Origin: Heterobasidion occidentale
Lineage: Eukaryota > Basidiomycota > Agaricomycetes > Russulales > Bondarzewiaceae
Direction: 5' to 3'
Length of the DNA stretch: 64,000 nucleotides
Assembly (NCBI GenBank): GCA_039111635.1
Contig: JBCAQO010000014.1
Location: 1,550,001-1,614,000, forward strand
The first letter of the stretch is position 1. Every line of letters starts with the position of its first letter. This document shows positions 13,701-24,632 of this stretch, in pieces. The position numbers and the translations under genes were made by a program. A model generated the notes under the pieces. The model was not told the origin of the DNA and ran no database searches. It worked only from the letters and a program-made list of their open reading frames with translations.

Positions 13701-13715
13701 GCTTGAGGATCGAAC
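7726..13715. other. About 6 kb without a recognisable gene
   Basis: Both strands carry many short, mutually overlapping frames of biased Arg/Ser/Pro composition, as expected by chance in GC-rich DNA, and none shows a family motif. The longest (10368-11054, minus, 228 codons) begins after sequence full of Arg, Ser and His and has no hydrophobic or conserved core. Visible structure is limited to a 52-bp tandem repeat near 9312 and small simple repeats (CACGACG units near 12175, GCCGTGCCGC-type units near 10600). It may hold long untranslated regions, non-coding transcripts or decayed transposon sequence, but I cannot show any of these from the bases. Confidence 0.5.
9312..9413. repeat. Two-copy imperfect tandem repeat, period 52 bp
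   Basis: Copies start at 9312 and 9364. Both contain TGCATGGCTGCACTGCCTC followed by ATCTATxTxTATTTGCTCGCAC, with a handful of substitutions between copies. No reading frame or structure I recognise depends on it. Confidence 0.85.
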
Positions 13716-15370
13716 ATGGCGTCTGATCTGTCAGTGTTACCGCGATGACCCTTTGCCTGCGATCGTGACTCATGCCGGGCTCATGCGATTACTATTTTCA
13801 GCAGCCCATCATCATCTCAAGCCATCAATGTGCCATCCAGGCTGCCCCGTATTCCCTTCGAGCTCCACCGGCCCATCATCGAATTGATGCATCCCAATAC
13901 ATTCAGATTCGCGACGCATAGCCGGTACTACCACGAGTTGAGTCTTGTCTGCCGCGATTGGCGACGAGAGGTGGAACGAACTCTGTATCAAGACGTTCGT
14001 GTCCCTGATGGCAACATCATGCTGTTCTGTCGCACTATGCTCAGTAGGCCGGATCTTGCGCTGTTGGTGGAACGCCTCATCGTCTTCGCTGGGGCCCCGG
14101 AGCTCGTGAGGGAGGGGGACAAGCCTATAGTAGAGAGGATGCTGAGGAGTCTCAAAAACCTGAAGGATTTCGAGGTCATGGCTTCCGCCGACTGGGGCGG
14201 TGATCTCCCGCTCACCGAAAAGTGGATCATCAGCCCGGACGATTGCTGGATGCTAGACGACTGTACGTTCGACCTGGTCAGCCTCACGACTCCGTGGGCC
14301 TGGACACCGCGGTTGATAAACACCCTCGCAAAACAACCTCATCTCCGCGAGTTCATACACCGAGGCGGCTCCGCAAGTGAAATCGAAGTCGACGTTCCTG
14401 ACTCCGTCCTTGCTCATTGCAATATCATCCACGCCGATTCGCGAATTCTTTTTGGCATGCAATCTTCGTTCCGTAACATCACGCACATGTCCCTCAAATT
14501 CCACAAGATGGGTGCAACCGAGGAGTTCATGGCGGCAGAGTCTATCAAGCGTCTCGGAATCAATCTGGTTAGCTTGCAGATCAACCGTCGGGTCGAGGAA
14601 GACTACGCGAGCACAACAAGCTTGTTGAGGATTTTCACCACAAACACGCCGAACCTTTTGTTCCTAGCCCTGTACGAAACCTTCGACTACGTTCGTCTTT
14701 CTTGTTGGTGGATGTTCTCGATGGAGACTGACCCAAATCCAGTCCCCCAGGGAGAATGCGCAAATGATGAATATCATCTCGAAGAACCTTCGAAAGCTTC
14801 AGTGTTTCGTTTGGGCGCCGTTGAATGAAGTCAGTCCATTCGAGGAATTCGACTCGGACGAAGAAGATGACGAAGAAGGTAGCAGCTGGTCTATTGATAC
14901 AGACGAGTCCGATGAAGAGGATCAGAAGACCTCTTACGAAAAGATCTCCCGTTACGCTCAGGCGTTCCTCACAGCCTGCACATCACTACAGCTATTCATA
15001 TCAGGCAGGGGCGGCCGAACAGACTGCTGGAGGGTCTTAGATCGCCCGACGGGTCAGCTAGCCACAATAGAGAAGGAAGACCGAGTGATCATCGATCCAT
15101 CCACGACCGCTTTCAGATATATTGACCCAGAGGCACCACTGGATTATCTCCTATACGGCAAAGTTCGTGAGCCGAGGTTCTCACCACAGGACGGCTTGAT
15201 CTCTCAATTGCCTCCACGTCCTCGTATGGATTGGTGTTTCTTTCATGTGGATATCGGTAAGCCTTCTGTATGTTTCTGCTACTCTGTCAACGTTCAAGCT
15301 TATAATTTCTGTAGTCACGACTCATTCATACTCGTACTCATACCCTCAGCGCGACAAGTTCGATTATTAG
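13716..15370 (+). CDS. F-box-like protein
   Basis: Exons 13716-13729, 13802-14671, 14751-15256 and 15315-15370 join in frame to about 481 residues. The first exon is only 14 nt (MASDL...), reached through a GTCAGT donor; without it the long second exon has no ATG. The N-terminal part, SRLPRIPFELHRPIIELM followed by LSLVCRDWRREVERTLYQDV, matches the fungal F-box pattern (substrate-recruiting subunit of SCF ubiquitin ligases, Skp1-binding). The middle is a loosely leucine-rich region (LVSLTTPWAW, LISLQI-type segments), and near residue 330 there is a very acidic patch (EFDSDEEDDEEGS) followed by another Asp/Glu-rich run. The substrate is unknown. The frame switch at 14671/14751 is explained by a 79-nt intron rather than a frameshift. 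Confidence 0.75.
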
Positions 15371-15921
15371 TGTTCTTCAATTGGTTTATCGGTGCTTGCT
15401 CCCCCGAGGCGCACAATACTATCAGAAACGCGGTGTACGAATGAATGTCTACCAATATGCAATGCTGGTTGTTCCCTGGCTCGTAGAAGCACTGTACCCA
15501 GCTTGTAGAAGCGTTAAGCTCAATAAAAATCAGTGCGTGCAGTATTCGAGATCGCCTACTCATATGACGCATTCTGGTCACATGTATCATTTTTCTCATC
15601 AGATGTCACAGCTCGGGCTTCCGTCGGCGTTCTTCCGAGCCCTTAATACCATTGATTAAGCCACTATCAAGCCCTCCATATTTTCAAGGAGAAAGAATCT
15701 AGAGCTTGTGGGTCGCGGTCCCTTGTGGGTCCCGTTCCTCAGGCCTCAGGCCTCAAGGACCAAGCCGATCTCCAATTGAACGGTTGGTCTACAATGTGTA
15801 AGCGATAGAAATAACGTGGGACAACGCAGTGTTGTACCTTATAAAGCTTTTGGATGGAAAGAAGCTGTCGTCAGCCCACTGATACTATCATCCATCGCTT
15901 TCCTGCCACAATCATCTAACG
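15371..15921. other. Intergenic, promoter of the first epimerase-like gene
   Basis: No gene is visible. A TATAAA element lies at 15840-15845, about 80 bp before the ATG of the next gene, and is the likely core promoter. A short direct repeat of CCTCAGGC occurs around 15740-15752. Confidence 0.5.
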
Positions 15922-16984
15922 ATGAAAGTTCTCGTTATCGGGTCTGTCAAATTTTCGCGTACATGTAGCTCTTGGTAGCTAAACACATTTCCACGCCTGT
16001 TTAGCGCGACTGGCATGATTGGCCAACCCATTGCCCAAGCTCTGAGCCGGGCAGGTCATATAGTTTATGGACAGACACGGTCAGCGTCCAAGGCCAAACA
16101 GCTTTCTGCGGGAGAAAGTATGTCGCATCAATTTATGCGCCCTGCCTTGCTTATTCTGATTTTCATTCGCAGTAATACCAGTCGTCGGTGAAGTTGACAA
16201 TCCAAAGTCGTGGATAGGGCTGATAAGCGAGATCGACGTTGTGATCGAAGCAATCGGTGGAAATGAGACTTATATCCTCAGCGCTGCCATTCATCGAGCT
16301 GTCTCCGAAGCCGCATCACGACGCCCGACGGGAACATCGAAGCTTTCCTACATATATACCTCTGGGACCTGGGTGCACGGCGAGGACCGCACAACACTTG
16401 TCACCGATAACACTCCTATAACCAATCCTGCAAAACTCGTCGAATGGCGCCCAGCGGTTGAGCAAGCCATTCTATCCGACAAGACTCTGAATGCGATCGT
16501 GATCAGACCTGCGTTGGTGTACGGATATACGGGCTCGATTACAGGCCTGGCCTTTGGCATGGCCGCTCGAGGCAAGATCGTTTGGCCAGGTACACCTGGA
16601 GGACGGTGGGCTGTCGTTCACGCCGATGACCTTGCGGATCTATATGTGCGTGCAGTGGGCAAGGCGCAGCTCATTGGCGGGCTCATTTTCGATGCCTCGA
16701 CAAGCCACAGCGAGTCGGTGGATGATCTTCTCGAGAAGCTTGTCAAAGTGTCAGGCGCACAGAGCCCTTATGAATATAAGACACCTTCGAATCGTGAGTG
16801 ACTGAATCTCCTTATGCATTAGTCCTAGATAATAAATTCTGTCTCAGTATTCGAAGAAGCGATTAGCACGACGAGCCTGGTGCGGCCTACCCTCGCACGC
16901 ACCATCCTCGGATGGGAGACTCGGAAAGCTGGGCTCATTGATGGTTTGGAAGTCTATTACGCCGCATGGAAAGCCTCCCAGTAA
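15922..16984 (+). CDS. NAD(P)-dependent epimerase / NmrA-like reductase, copy 1
   Basis: Four exons, 15922-15941, 16005-16117, 16173-16793 and 16848-16984, give 296 residues. The protein starts MKVLVIGATGMIGQPIAQAL, a Rossmann fold with the GxxGxxG dinucleotide-binding motif created by joining the 20-nt first exon to the second. Further landmarks are IDVVIEAIGGN, YIYTSGTWVHG (equivalent of the SDR serine region), VIRPALVYGYTGS and VVHADDLADLYVRAV, all typical of extended or atypical short-chain dehydrogenases. The classical YxxxK pair is not evident, so it may be a reductase-like or regulatory member. It is the first of a direct tandem pair with a copy at 17743. It is probably cytosolic, with no signal peptide. 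The substrate cannot be told. Confidence 0.85.
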
Positions 16985-17742
16985 ACCTTCGGGCTTACTC
17001 AATGAGTCTACGTCTTAACCCGATATCTCTACTCACCCGCGATCTCGTCGTTATGTTCCCCATGTCGTTGCGATCCAAAGCAGGTATCATTCGAATCCAC
17101 AGCCATGTTAGTAGTCATTCTCTTATACTCTTGCCGTACGGTACAGAGACGTTTGTTCCTTTTCCTCAATTATGCTGTGTCTCATGGGGTGTGCATACAT
17201 CTGATCTTTGAATAAATCTATGTGGCCGCTGGACCGAAATCCGCAAAAGGAAACCCAGTCAGACTGGTGGGCGGTGGTAAGCACTTTGTGAGTGTTCATC
17301 CACGTGTTTGGGCTTTATCTAGTAGACATGCAGACAGCATAGAAGCGCGCAAGAAGATGTGGACATTACGCAGTTGCGTTTGCGACAAGTCGTGGCCTGC
17401 ATAGTGCCGATGATATCAGAGTGAAGGAATCCTGACATCTGGTAATAAGATGTCAGGTTGATCGTGGGCGCCCCAAAGACCTAGGCAGGAAGATGAATAT
17501 CCAGACCTCGACGTTCGTTGACATGCGCAGGTCGCACGGGGCCTGGGTCATGGGAATCCTTGTGCCGGCAGATGATGAATTGACCGTAATCCGAGTGTCC
17601 CACGATGTACAATTATATAGGACCCATGGAGCTTCCCATCATAAGGATATTAGACGTAGGTTGATAGTGCGGGGGGGACGGAGATATATATCATAATGGA
17701 CCTTGCAATGCCCATCGCCCACCCAACGTCGTATATACGGAT
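16985..17742. other. Spacer between the tandem epimerase-like genes
   Basis: I see no gene here. The short frames are non-homologous to neighbours. AT-rich sequence with TATATAT at about 17685-17691 lies some 55 bp before the ATG of copy 2 and may be its core promoter. Confidence 0.4.
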
Positions 17743-18813
17743 ATGAGAGTTTTAGTTCTTGGGTGAGTAGTTTCAAGGCTCCGCGAACAAACCTAGCACC
17801 GCTGATCAAAACTCAGCGTGACAGGCATCATTGGTGGCCCTGCTGCTCGAGCGTTGAGCCGTGCGGGCCACATGGTGTATGGTATGACACGCTCGGCACT
17901 CCAAGCAAACCGACTCGCGGCTGATGAGGGTGCGTAACCACACTCTATAATTGTACTGCGCACACCAAACATACATGATGGTAGTCTTTCCTGTCATTGG
18001 TGACCCCGCATGTCCTCAGAATTGGATAGACATCGTCCAGAATATAGATATCGTAATCGACGCCATCGGGGGGGAGAACTCTGCAACAATTGCACCAAGC
18101 CTGCATAAGGCCGTCTCGGATGCCGCTGCACGCCGGCCGCCGGGGACGCCACCGCTCACATACATCTACACATCGGGGATGTGGGTGCATGGTGATGATC
18201 GAGCGACGATTGTCACAGACGGGTCGCCGATCGTGTCTCCATTGCGGCTTGTGGCTTGGAGACCAGCAGTCGAAGACGCAATCCTGCATAGCAGCGGCGC
18301 TGTCAGAGGAATAGTGATACGTCCAGGGTTACTATATGGACAGGGTGGTTCTCTTTTTGCCGCGCTGTTTGCGAGCGCAGCGAAGGGGAACATAGTTTGG
18401 CCTGGCGCGCCAGGGGGACGATACGCAACTGTGCACGCAGATGATTTGGCTGATCTATATGTGCGTGTCGTTGGGCATGCAGCAGCGCTCGGAGGATTGG
18501 TGTTCGATGCGACGAGGGAGCACAGCGAGTCGGTGGATCTGCTGCTGCTGAGGATGGCGGAGGTGTCCGGCGCAGAGAGGTACGAGTACAAGAAGCCAAC
18601 GAATTGTGGGTAAAATGAAGTATGTAGCCTGGCTCACTGCTGACGTGCTACCACCTCTTAGTGCTAGAGGAAGCCCTGAGTGCAACGATAATCGCACGAC
18701 CGACACTTGCACGTACTATGCTAGGGTGGGAGTCGCATAAGCCAGATTTGGTGGATGGGCTAGAGATGTACTACGCTGCGTGGAAGGCGAGGCAGGGAGA
18801 AGTTGCCGGCTGA
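17743..18813 (+). CDS. NAD(P)-dependent epimerase / NmrA-like reductase, copy 2
   Basis: Exons 17743-17762, 17817-17929, 17985-18605 and 18662-18813 give 301 residues. It starts MRVLVLGVTGIIGGPAARAL (dinucleotide-binding loop, first glycines supplied by the 20-nt exon) and carries IDIVIDAIGGE, YIYTSGMWVHG, VIRPGLLYGQGGS and TVHADDLADLYVRVVG. The first three exons have exactly the same lengths (20, 113 and 621 nt) and phases as copy 1, so the pair arose by tandem duplication. The C-terminus is five residues longer and ends WKARQGEVAG. Codon choice in this copy is more GC-rich around 18360-18600. The function is presumably related to copy 1, but the many substitutions suggest divergence in substrate. 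I see no lesion. Confidence 0.85.
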
Positions 18814-18954
18814 ACTGGAACAACTCTAGATCGGGGCAGGATATCCCAGGATCAGACGAAGAGGTCTTCTACCGCGCTTGCGATGGTCGAGGACAGTGCC
18901 AGGTACCAAAAAATGTGTCCTTCATCTTTTCAGCGTAAATCAACATATTGATTC

Positions 18955-20830
18955 TCAAAACAGAGAGGCGACGCGCACAAGACATAGTTTCCCAGAAATC
19001 AACTTCCAGAAAGACCTCTCTGACTCACGGTGGGTTACTGTGGTTGCTTCGAATCCTTTTACATCTCTGAGATCAAGTGAGTTGAATGAGTCGAGTAAAT
19101 AGAACGAGAAACACACCTGGATCGCCATTTAATTGATTCGCGTCGGTTTGGAGAGTTGCGTCGTCACTCGCTGAGAGGGCTTTGAACTGCCGAAGCACTG
19201 CCGAGTGAGCAGCGGAGATCCAAAACAAATTGACCTGATTCGCCCCAAGCGATTCAAAGACACTTCCAAGATCGCTAGCCAGTTCTGCAAAATTATCAGC
19301 TCTCACTGCATGCACTATGTTTTCCACCCAATAGATCGTTCAATGAAGCGAAGCAGGATCCTTCCAGACTCGAAAAAACATCTGGAAGAAATATTCTTGT
19401 CATTGCCACTCATGCGTATTATGATGAGTCGAACGCCGAACGGTAGCCTCTTTGCACTTTTATGGAACTCTGATTCTGTTGAGCTCACTGCTCTCGAACC
19501 CGACAGGCGACTAACTACAACTATAAAGCCGCGCAGTACCCAAAACAATCTCGATGAAGTGATGAAGATGGAACTCATGGTCACTCGAGCTTTGGTTCGA
19601 TGTCAATAGATCAGCGTATTGTCCCTCTCGAACCATGACATCGAAAAAAATTGCGTGAAGGTACTCTTGAGAACCTCGAGCAGTGATACAAAACGGATTG
19701 CCTACGTCTCGCGAATCATCTCACTCCGATGATGCTCGTCATCCAGTTTAGAAGCCCGCTGCTGTACTGTATGTCCTCCAGTTTTTCAACACCTCCCATG
19801 CGCAAACGAGCCTCTAGCTGCTCCAGATCACTCTGCATGATGACCTGGATTCTGGTCGCAGGAATATTCATAGCTGCGCACACGTCAAAGAGCCATTTCT
19901 CGAGCCCACTCCGAAAGCGACTGATGGAGCAGTGTCTGTCAGTTTGAGCGCATTGGTGAATGAGCACAGCGATGGATCGCCAACTGATGCCGTGTACGCG
20001 TCCAGCTAGGAGCGCCTTGACTCGGTCGATAGGCACATGTTTGGATACGAACGCTACGGTGAATCCTGCGGCCTGTAGCAGCAAGAAAACTGAGGCATCG
20101 TAGTGACCGAGAAGAGCTTCCAAAGAGTGTTGTTCGATAGCAACTGTAAGAATGGATTCTCCTAGTCCGTCTGCCAAATAATTGACATGAGATCAAAGAG
20201 ATGATACTGTTCTGCAAGAGACATACCCATTGTTGGAACCTTCGCATCGAAGCCAATCATGGCGAGATCGGTCGGCCTACCGAGGTCAGGGTAAATCTTT
20301 GACACTGCGACGAGAAGAATAGCGCTCGCGAGAGCTGCAATTAGGTAAACATGGTAATAGGGAGTGTCTTCAACTGTTGGGTCGATCGTGCAGATGTGGG
20401 CATAAATATCTGCACAAACCCTCATGAAGCTCGATCTGCAAACCAACTGTCAAGACTCACATCGGTTGGACTTGTCTACATGTGAGCGTTAGTACATTCG
20501 GTCTGCAACGTTCATCAGGAAGTACTGCGCACCATATGCGTGTATGATATCCTCATGAACGAGAGCCCAATATAGAACGAGATCCCCATTGAAGTCTCTC
20601 TCTAAATCATTGCATCTTTTCTCAATAACATCCTCTGGTATTCCTGCCATGAGCTGCAGGAAGACCTTCGTTTGTTGTTGCTCATCGAGTTTGCCGCACC
20701 TCTCGAGTCTTGTATCCACCTCCCACAGCCAGTGAACAATACTGCCCCAGAAGTGTCTTTGCATGATGACGCTGTAGAGCAAAGCAGGTCTGACTTCATA
20801 AAAGCACCTGGGAATAGAGATTTGAGACAT
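18955..20830 (-). CDS. Uncharacterised multi-exon protein
   Basis: I do not recognise the family. Several minus-strand blocks look coding and can be chained with GT-AG introns: 20489-20830 (starts MSQISIPRCFYEVRPALLYS), about 20190-20446 (contains YHVYLIAALASAILLVAV, one likely membrane helix), 19725-20177 (GHYDASVFLLLQAAGFTVAF, then IQVIMQSDLEQLEARLRMGG), about 19540-19680 (HAIFFDVMVREGQYADLL), about 19330-19450, 19130-19300 (FAELASDLGSVFESLGANQV) and 18955-19045 (SERSFWKLISGK). Exon joins are tentative, especially between 19300 and 19560, where one intron would be only about 43 nt. It may be a lineage-specific gene with one or two membrane segments, or partly degraded. A plus-strand frame at 19205-19609 overlaps it and is less convincing. 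Confidence 0.4.
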
Positions 20831-21386
20831 TGTTGGTGGTACCAGTGAGGCCTAAGAGTCAACACATGTTTGGCGAGTGTTGTACACGGCGCTCAAGAAG
20901 TGATTCAACGAGGTATTCCGGCACGAACGCACCGCATTGGCTTGCGGCGACTCCCGGTTTCCCTAATCGTCACATCGGCGCAAGCTCCCGCCTAACATAC
21001 AAACATGAATGGAAACTGTAACAAATTGAGCCAGGATCATACGATGTTATGATAACTTCACTATCGCAGTGATTGCTGCGATGCAGGCTATCGTTGGTAT
21101 GTAATCTATGGAACCTGGAGGAGAACTGTCGGAAACACACCTCGCAAGAGTAGATTGGATTTCATCGATTTCACCCCTCCTCGACTGCAAAAATCTCAGT
21201 CATCCCCAGTACTGTTTCGCAACAATGTGGTCGATATCAATATTGCGCGTAATCGCGCGCAGGCATGAGCGGAGGGTAGGGGCTGATGAAGCCTGGATGC
21301 AAATCTACCGATGCTCTTGGTTCCCTCCCACCTTGAATGATCCTTCGACTAGACTCAAACGACATTTCGTCTTGCCCCACATCTTC

Positions 21387-23091
21387 TCACCGTTCCACTT
21401 CTTGATCGACACGATCATCATCCGGATCGTTTCTCACGAAGGAAAGCCCGGGACCAAGCACTTGGGACCAGTGTGAGGTCGGCTCCTCGTTCACCCGAGA
21501 GGCTTGACGGAGGTTGAGAAGAATGCGCGAGGGCAAGATCGCGTACAGCACGCGCTGGACCCTAAACCAGATAAAACGCAGGACGTGAGTTCCGTAGTAG
21601 TATGAGACATAGAATGTTGCAAGAGACGAACGATGCAAGGAGGTTGGTATACTCAGCCTGGCAGAACGGCGGTTCATTTGTGGGTTCACGGAGAGATCAC
21701 AAGGAACTGACTTACGGGGGCGACTAAGACTATCACCATATTGGCCAAAGATACAGCTGCCAGGGCAAAGTCGGGATTGAGAAAAAGGTCAAGAACAAAA
21801 CGGAGCGCACGAACCAAAGAGGTAAATATATAATAGAAAACCTGGGGAATGATCTATATTAATCTCTGCCCACGTTCTCACAGGTGGAGACGGACGTGCC
21901 ATCGCGATATAGTGTGTTGATGAGTTTTGAATTAGACCGCAGGACTATGATTTATATCAGTACGGTGAAGGTTTATGTTTCTGAGACTTACTGTGTCGAT
22001 TCCACAGCACATTGATGAATATTAATACGACGATGACTACGCCTTCCCATTGAATATGCTGCAGAAGCAGACGTTATCTGAAAACATGCTTACGCGTATC
22101 GAAAGCTATGAGCACCGCGCAATCCAAAACGAGGATGCGGCTTCCGCCAGTCACGACACAACCCCTGTCTACGTGTGATAGAAAGCTCTTCATGGGTTCA
22201 ACTGAGGATAGCGAGAGATGGTTGACTTATGAGCGTGTCTACCAATCCAAGCATCACACTCACAGGTCAGCGATCTCATAAATTTTGCAAAGGCCACGCA
22301 GTCGACGATATGACACGTGGTCAACAGGAGCCCGAGACCAATTCCGATGCGTCTATCGCAAGACCAGAGAGCCCACGTTCTGAGGATGATCAGGACTGAT
22401 ATGTCGAAATGGAGAAAGAAGGCGATCATGAGAATGGATATTAGTCTGTTGAACTCACATATCGAAATACGTACGTTCTGAGAGTGCTAGTCCCCATACG
22501 ACAAGCCCTGGATACGAGCATCGAAATGATCAGCCTCAAGTATTTTATTCGAGAGCGAATGTAGGTTTGAACAGCACTCACAACCAGACAGCTTGAACAA
22601 AAAACTGCATTCGCGAGCAGACGGGTTTTTGACAAACTGGTCTAACCAATGAAGAATGAAGCCCATCTGTCTGGGGCCGAATACAGATGAAGACGATGCA
22701 CGCACAGGATAGCATTATTGTGATATCTAGGAATGCGGAATATCGCGTCAGGAAAAACAAGATCTTGGCTACATTCAAGCGCGAGCCCCAAACGTGCTCG
22801 ACCTCTTGTCGGAAGGTCAGAGCATAGTCGTAGATCTGGCTGTAAGGTCAGCTGACCCGAAGCCAGGTAGCTGCAAATCAAGCACTCGCCAGGATGGCTG
22901 CGGCGCAGACTGCCCGCAATGGATGATATAATGAGCGGATGATCAGAACCCGGAGCGTAGCGGCTTACCATGGAAATACTGGAAAGTGGGCCGGTCACTG
23001 ACACGAAGTGAAAGAGAGGGATCAAACGTACGGAAACCAGGTTCGTGTGCCAGACAGTGTCCGCAACGTCGCCGGCGCTCGATGCGTGCAT
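21387..23091 (-). pseudogene. Seven-helix membrane protein (DUF6533-type), array copy 1, frameshifted
   Basis: The family is basidiomycete-specific with seven membrane helices, and its function is unknown. The start is MHASSAGDVADTVWHTNLVS (23032-23091), then a 10-nt exon (22969-22978, YFH), a 20-nt exon (22890-22909, VCAAAIL) ending at a GC donor, and an exon from 22835 reading IYDYALTFRQEVEHVWGSRL. Later parts are LIILRTWALWSCDRRIGIG, VVIVVLIFINVLW, SKLINTLYRDGTS and a C-terminal QRVLYAILPSRILLNLRQ. The helix-2 region and the RDG motif fit DUF6533 proteins. A perfect 7-bp tandem duplication at 22648-22661 shifts the frame in the exon that should read GLHWLDQFVKNPS, so this copy is probably non-functional. 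Exon ends are approximate after 22640. Confidence 0.65.
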
Positions 23092-23199
23092 GGCACAGGC
23101 GACCAAGGGCGATGGTTGATTTCCTGCGTCTGTGAGTCTTAAGTACCGCGCACAATTGAGCTTGCCTGAAACGGCCACAGGTAATAAACACCAATGGAG

Positions 23200-24000
23200 A
23201 ACCAAGGCGTCACAAGGGGCTATGCACGGCGCTTCTCAGACACCCCCAATCGTTCAACCGCTGTGCTCATTTGCCGTCGTAACGCGATAAAATCATAGGG
23301 CCATCTGTGGTTGAGAGCTCAAACAAGTTGCCTGCACCTTGAGAGAGCGGGATAAAAAGAGATGAACGCGGCAGATGGATCGAGACGTTGCCAGAGCTCG
23401 ACATATTGCGCGCAACATCGCCGCCCTATGTGACTAATCCCGGTGTACAGATGTCACTCTTTCCCTGATATATGCAAAGAGGCCACCTCTACTCACGATC
23501 ATGCAGAGCCGGCACCGTCAGCAGCTCAGTCTGCCCGTCTCCCACCATCCAATCTCCTTCCCTAAACCTCCCGCCCTGCTTGCCATTCCTCTTGAGCATT
23601 TTTCGGATGTTATCGCGCGTTTGCACCCTAGCCGCCCACACGCGCTAAGCAGAGCGGCTCGGCGGAGACTTGTTTGGAAGGCACATGAGGATTTTGCGCG
23701 CGGTCGTGTTTGTGAGGGCGAGGGGAGTCTCCGTTGCTGACCCTAATATACAGAAGATGGTCGTTCTACGTATAGGCGAGGGAGTGCTCGAGGGTCGCGA
23801 CGGGGCAGACGAAGGCGTCTGCGTAGTACGTACATTGACGAGACGATGGCATGGTCGCTGCGGTCAGACGGATGTGACTTGACGAGGTCCGTCCGCCTCA
23901 CGGTGATCACTTGTGTGGTGTTGATCCAGTGGGTAATTCTGCATAGGTTGGAGGGCTCAAACGTTCAAAGATGGAACACGAACGCTTCATGGTCACATAC
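23200..24000 (-). pseudogene. Internally deleted copy of the GT8 glycosyltransferase and its flank
   Basis: Bases 23497-23640 match the 3' coding part of the intact GT8 gene (about 28915-29050) and bases 23660-23930 match its 5' coding part (about 29595-29770), while some 500 bp in between, including the DxD catalytic centre, are gone. The flank 23220-23500 also aligns with 28610-28915. The copy carries further small insertions, such as extra bases around 23740-23780, and no long frame survives in the GT8 sense. This is a dead duplicate created with 7TM unit 1. Confidence 0.75.
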
Positions 24001-24632
24001 GCGTAACGAATTATATGACGGCACCACCGGGCCGACTCCCTCATCATCGACGACAGCGACACAACAACCGGCACAGTAATGTAAGTGTTGGCCACATACA
24101 TCAACTCATACAGCTAATGGGTATCAATGAAGGACTGAAACTCAGAGCAGGGCCTCCCAATTGAGTGCCGAGGGGACATGACATCGAAGATACTACAGCC
24201 ACTGGTCAAGACTGCACAGAGAGCGGGAGGGACTGTGTCGATGACGATGCCTTGGTGAGCCGGTGAGCCTCCATGGTCTCCCTACCTATCTCCCCTCTGC
24301 CCTCTACTAGTTGTGTCATTCACATGTGAGTGTCCGTGAAATCTATAGAATCGTAAGAAGACCAGGCAGAAACACACTTTATCGGCTGAGGTAATAGTTG
24401 ATTGTTTTTCCTCCTCGACTGCGGGACCCTCGATCATCCCCAGTGCTGTTTTGCGACAGCGTAGTCAAAAGCAAGATTGCGCGTTGTATGCGCAGGCACG
24501 AGCGAAGGGTGAGGGGGCCGGGGCTGGTGGGATCTGCGCCTGGATGCGAATCTGCCGATGTTCCCGGTTCCCTCCCATCTTTTGGAATCCTTCGACTTGA
24601 CTCGACGACATTTCGTCTTGCCCCACATTTTT

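Noticed and set aside
13830..15444. Frameshift in the F-box-like gene where two overlapping frames meet (about 14670-14830)
   Set aside because: A canonical 79-nt intron (donor GTACGA, acceptor CCCCCAG) joins them in frame.
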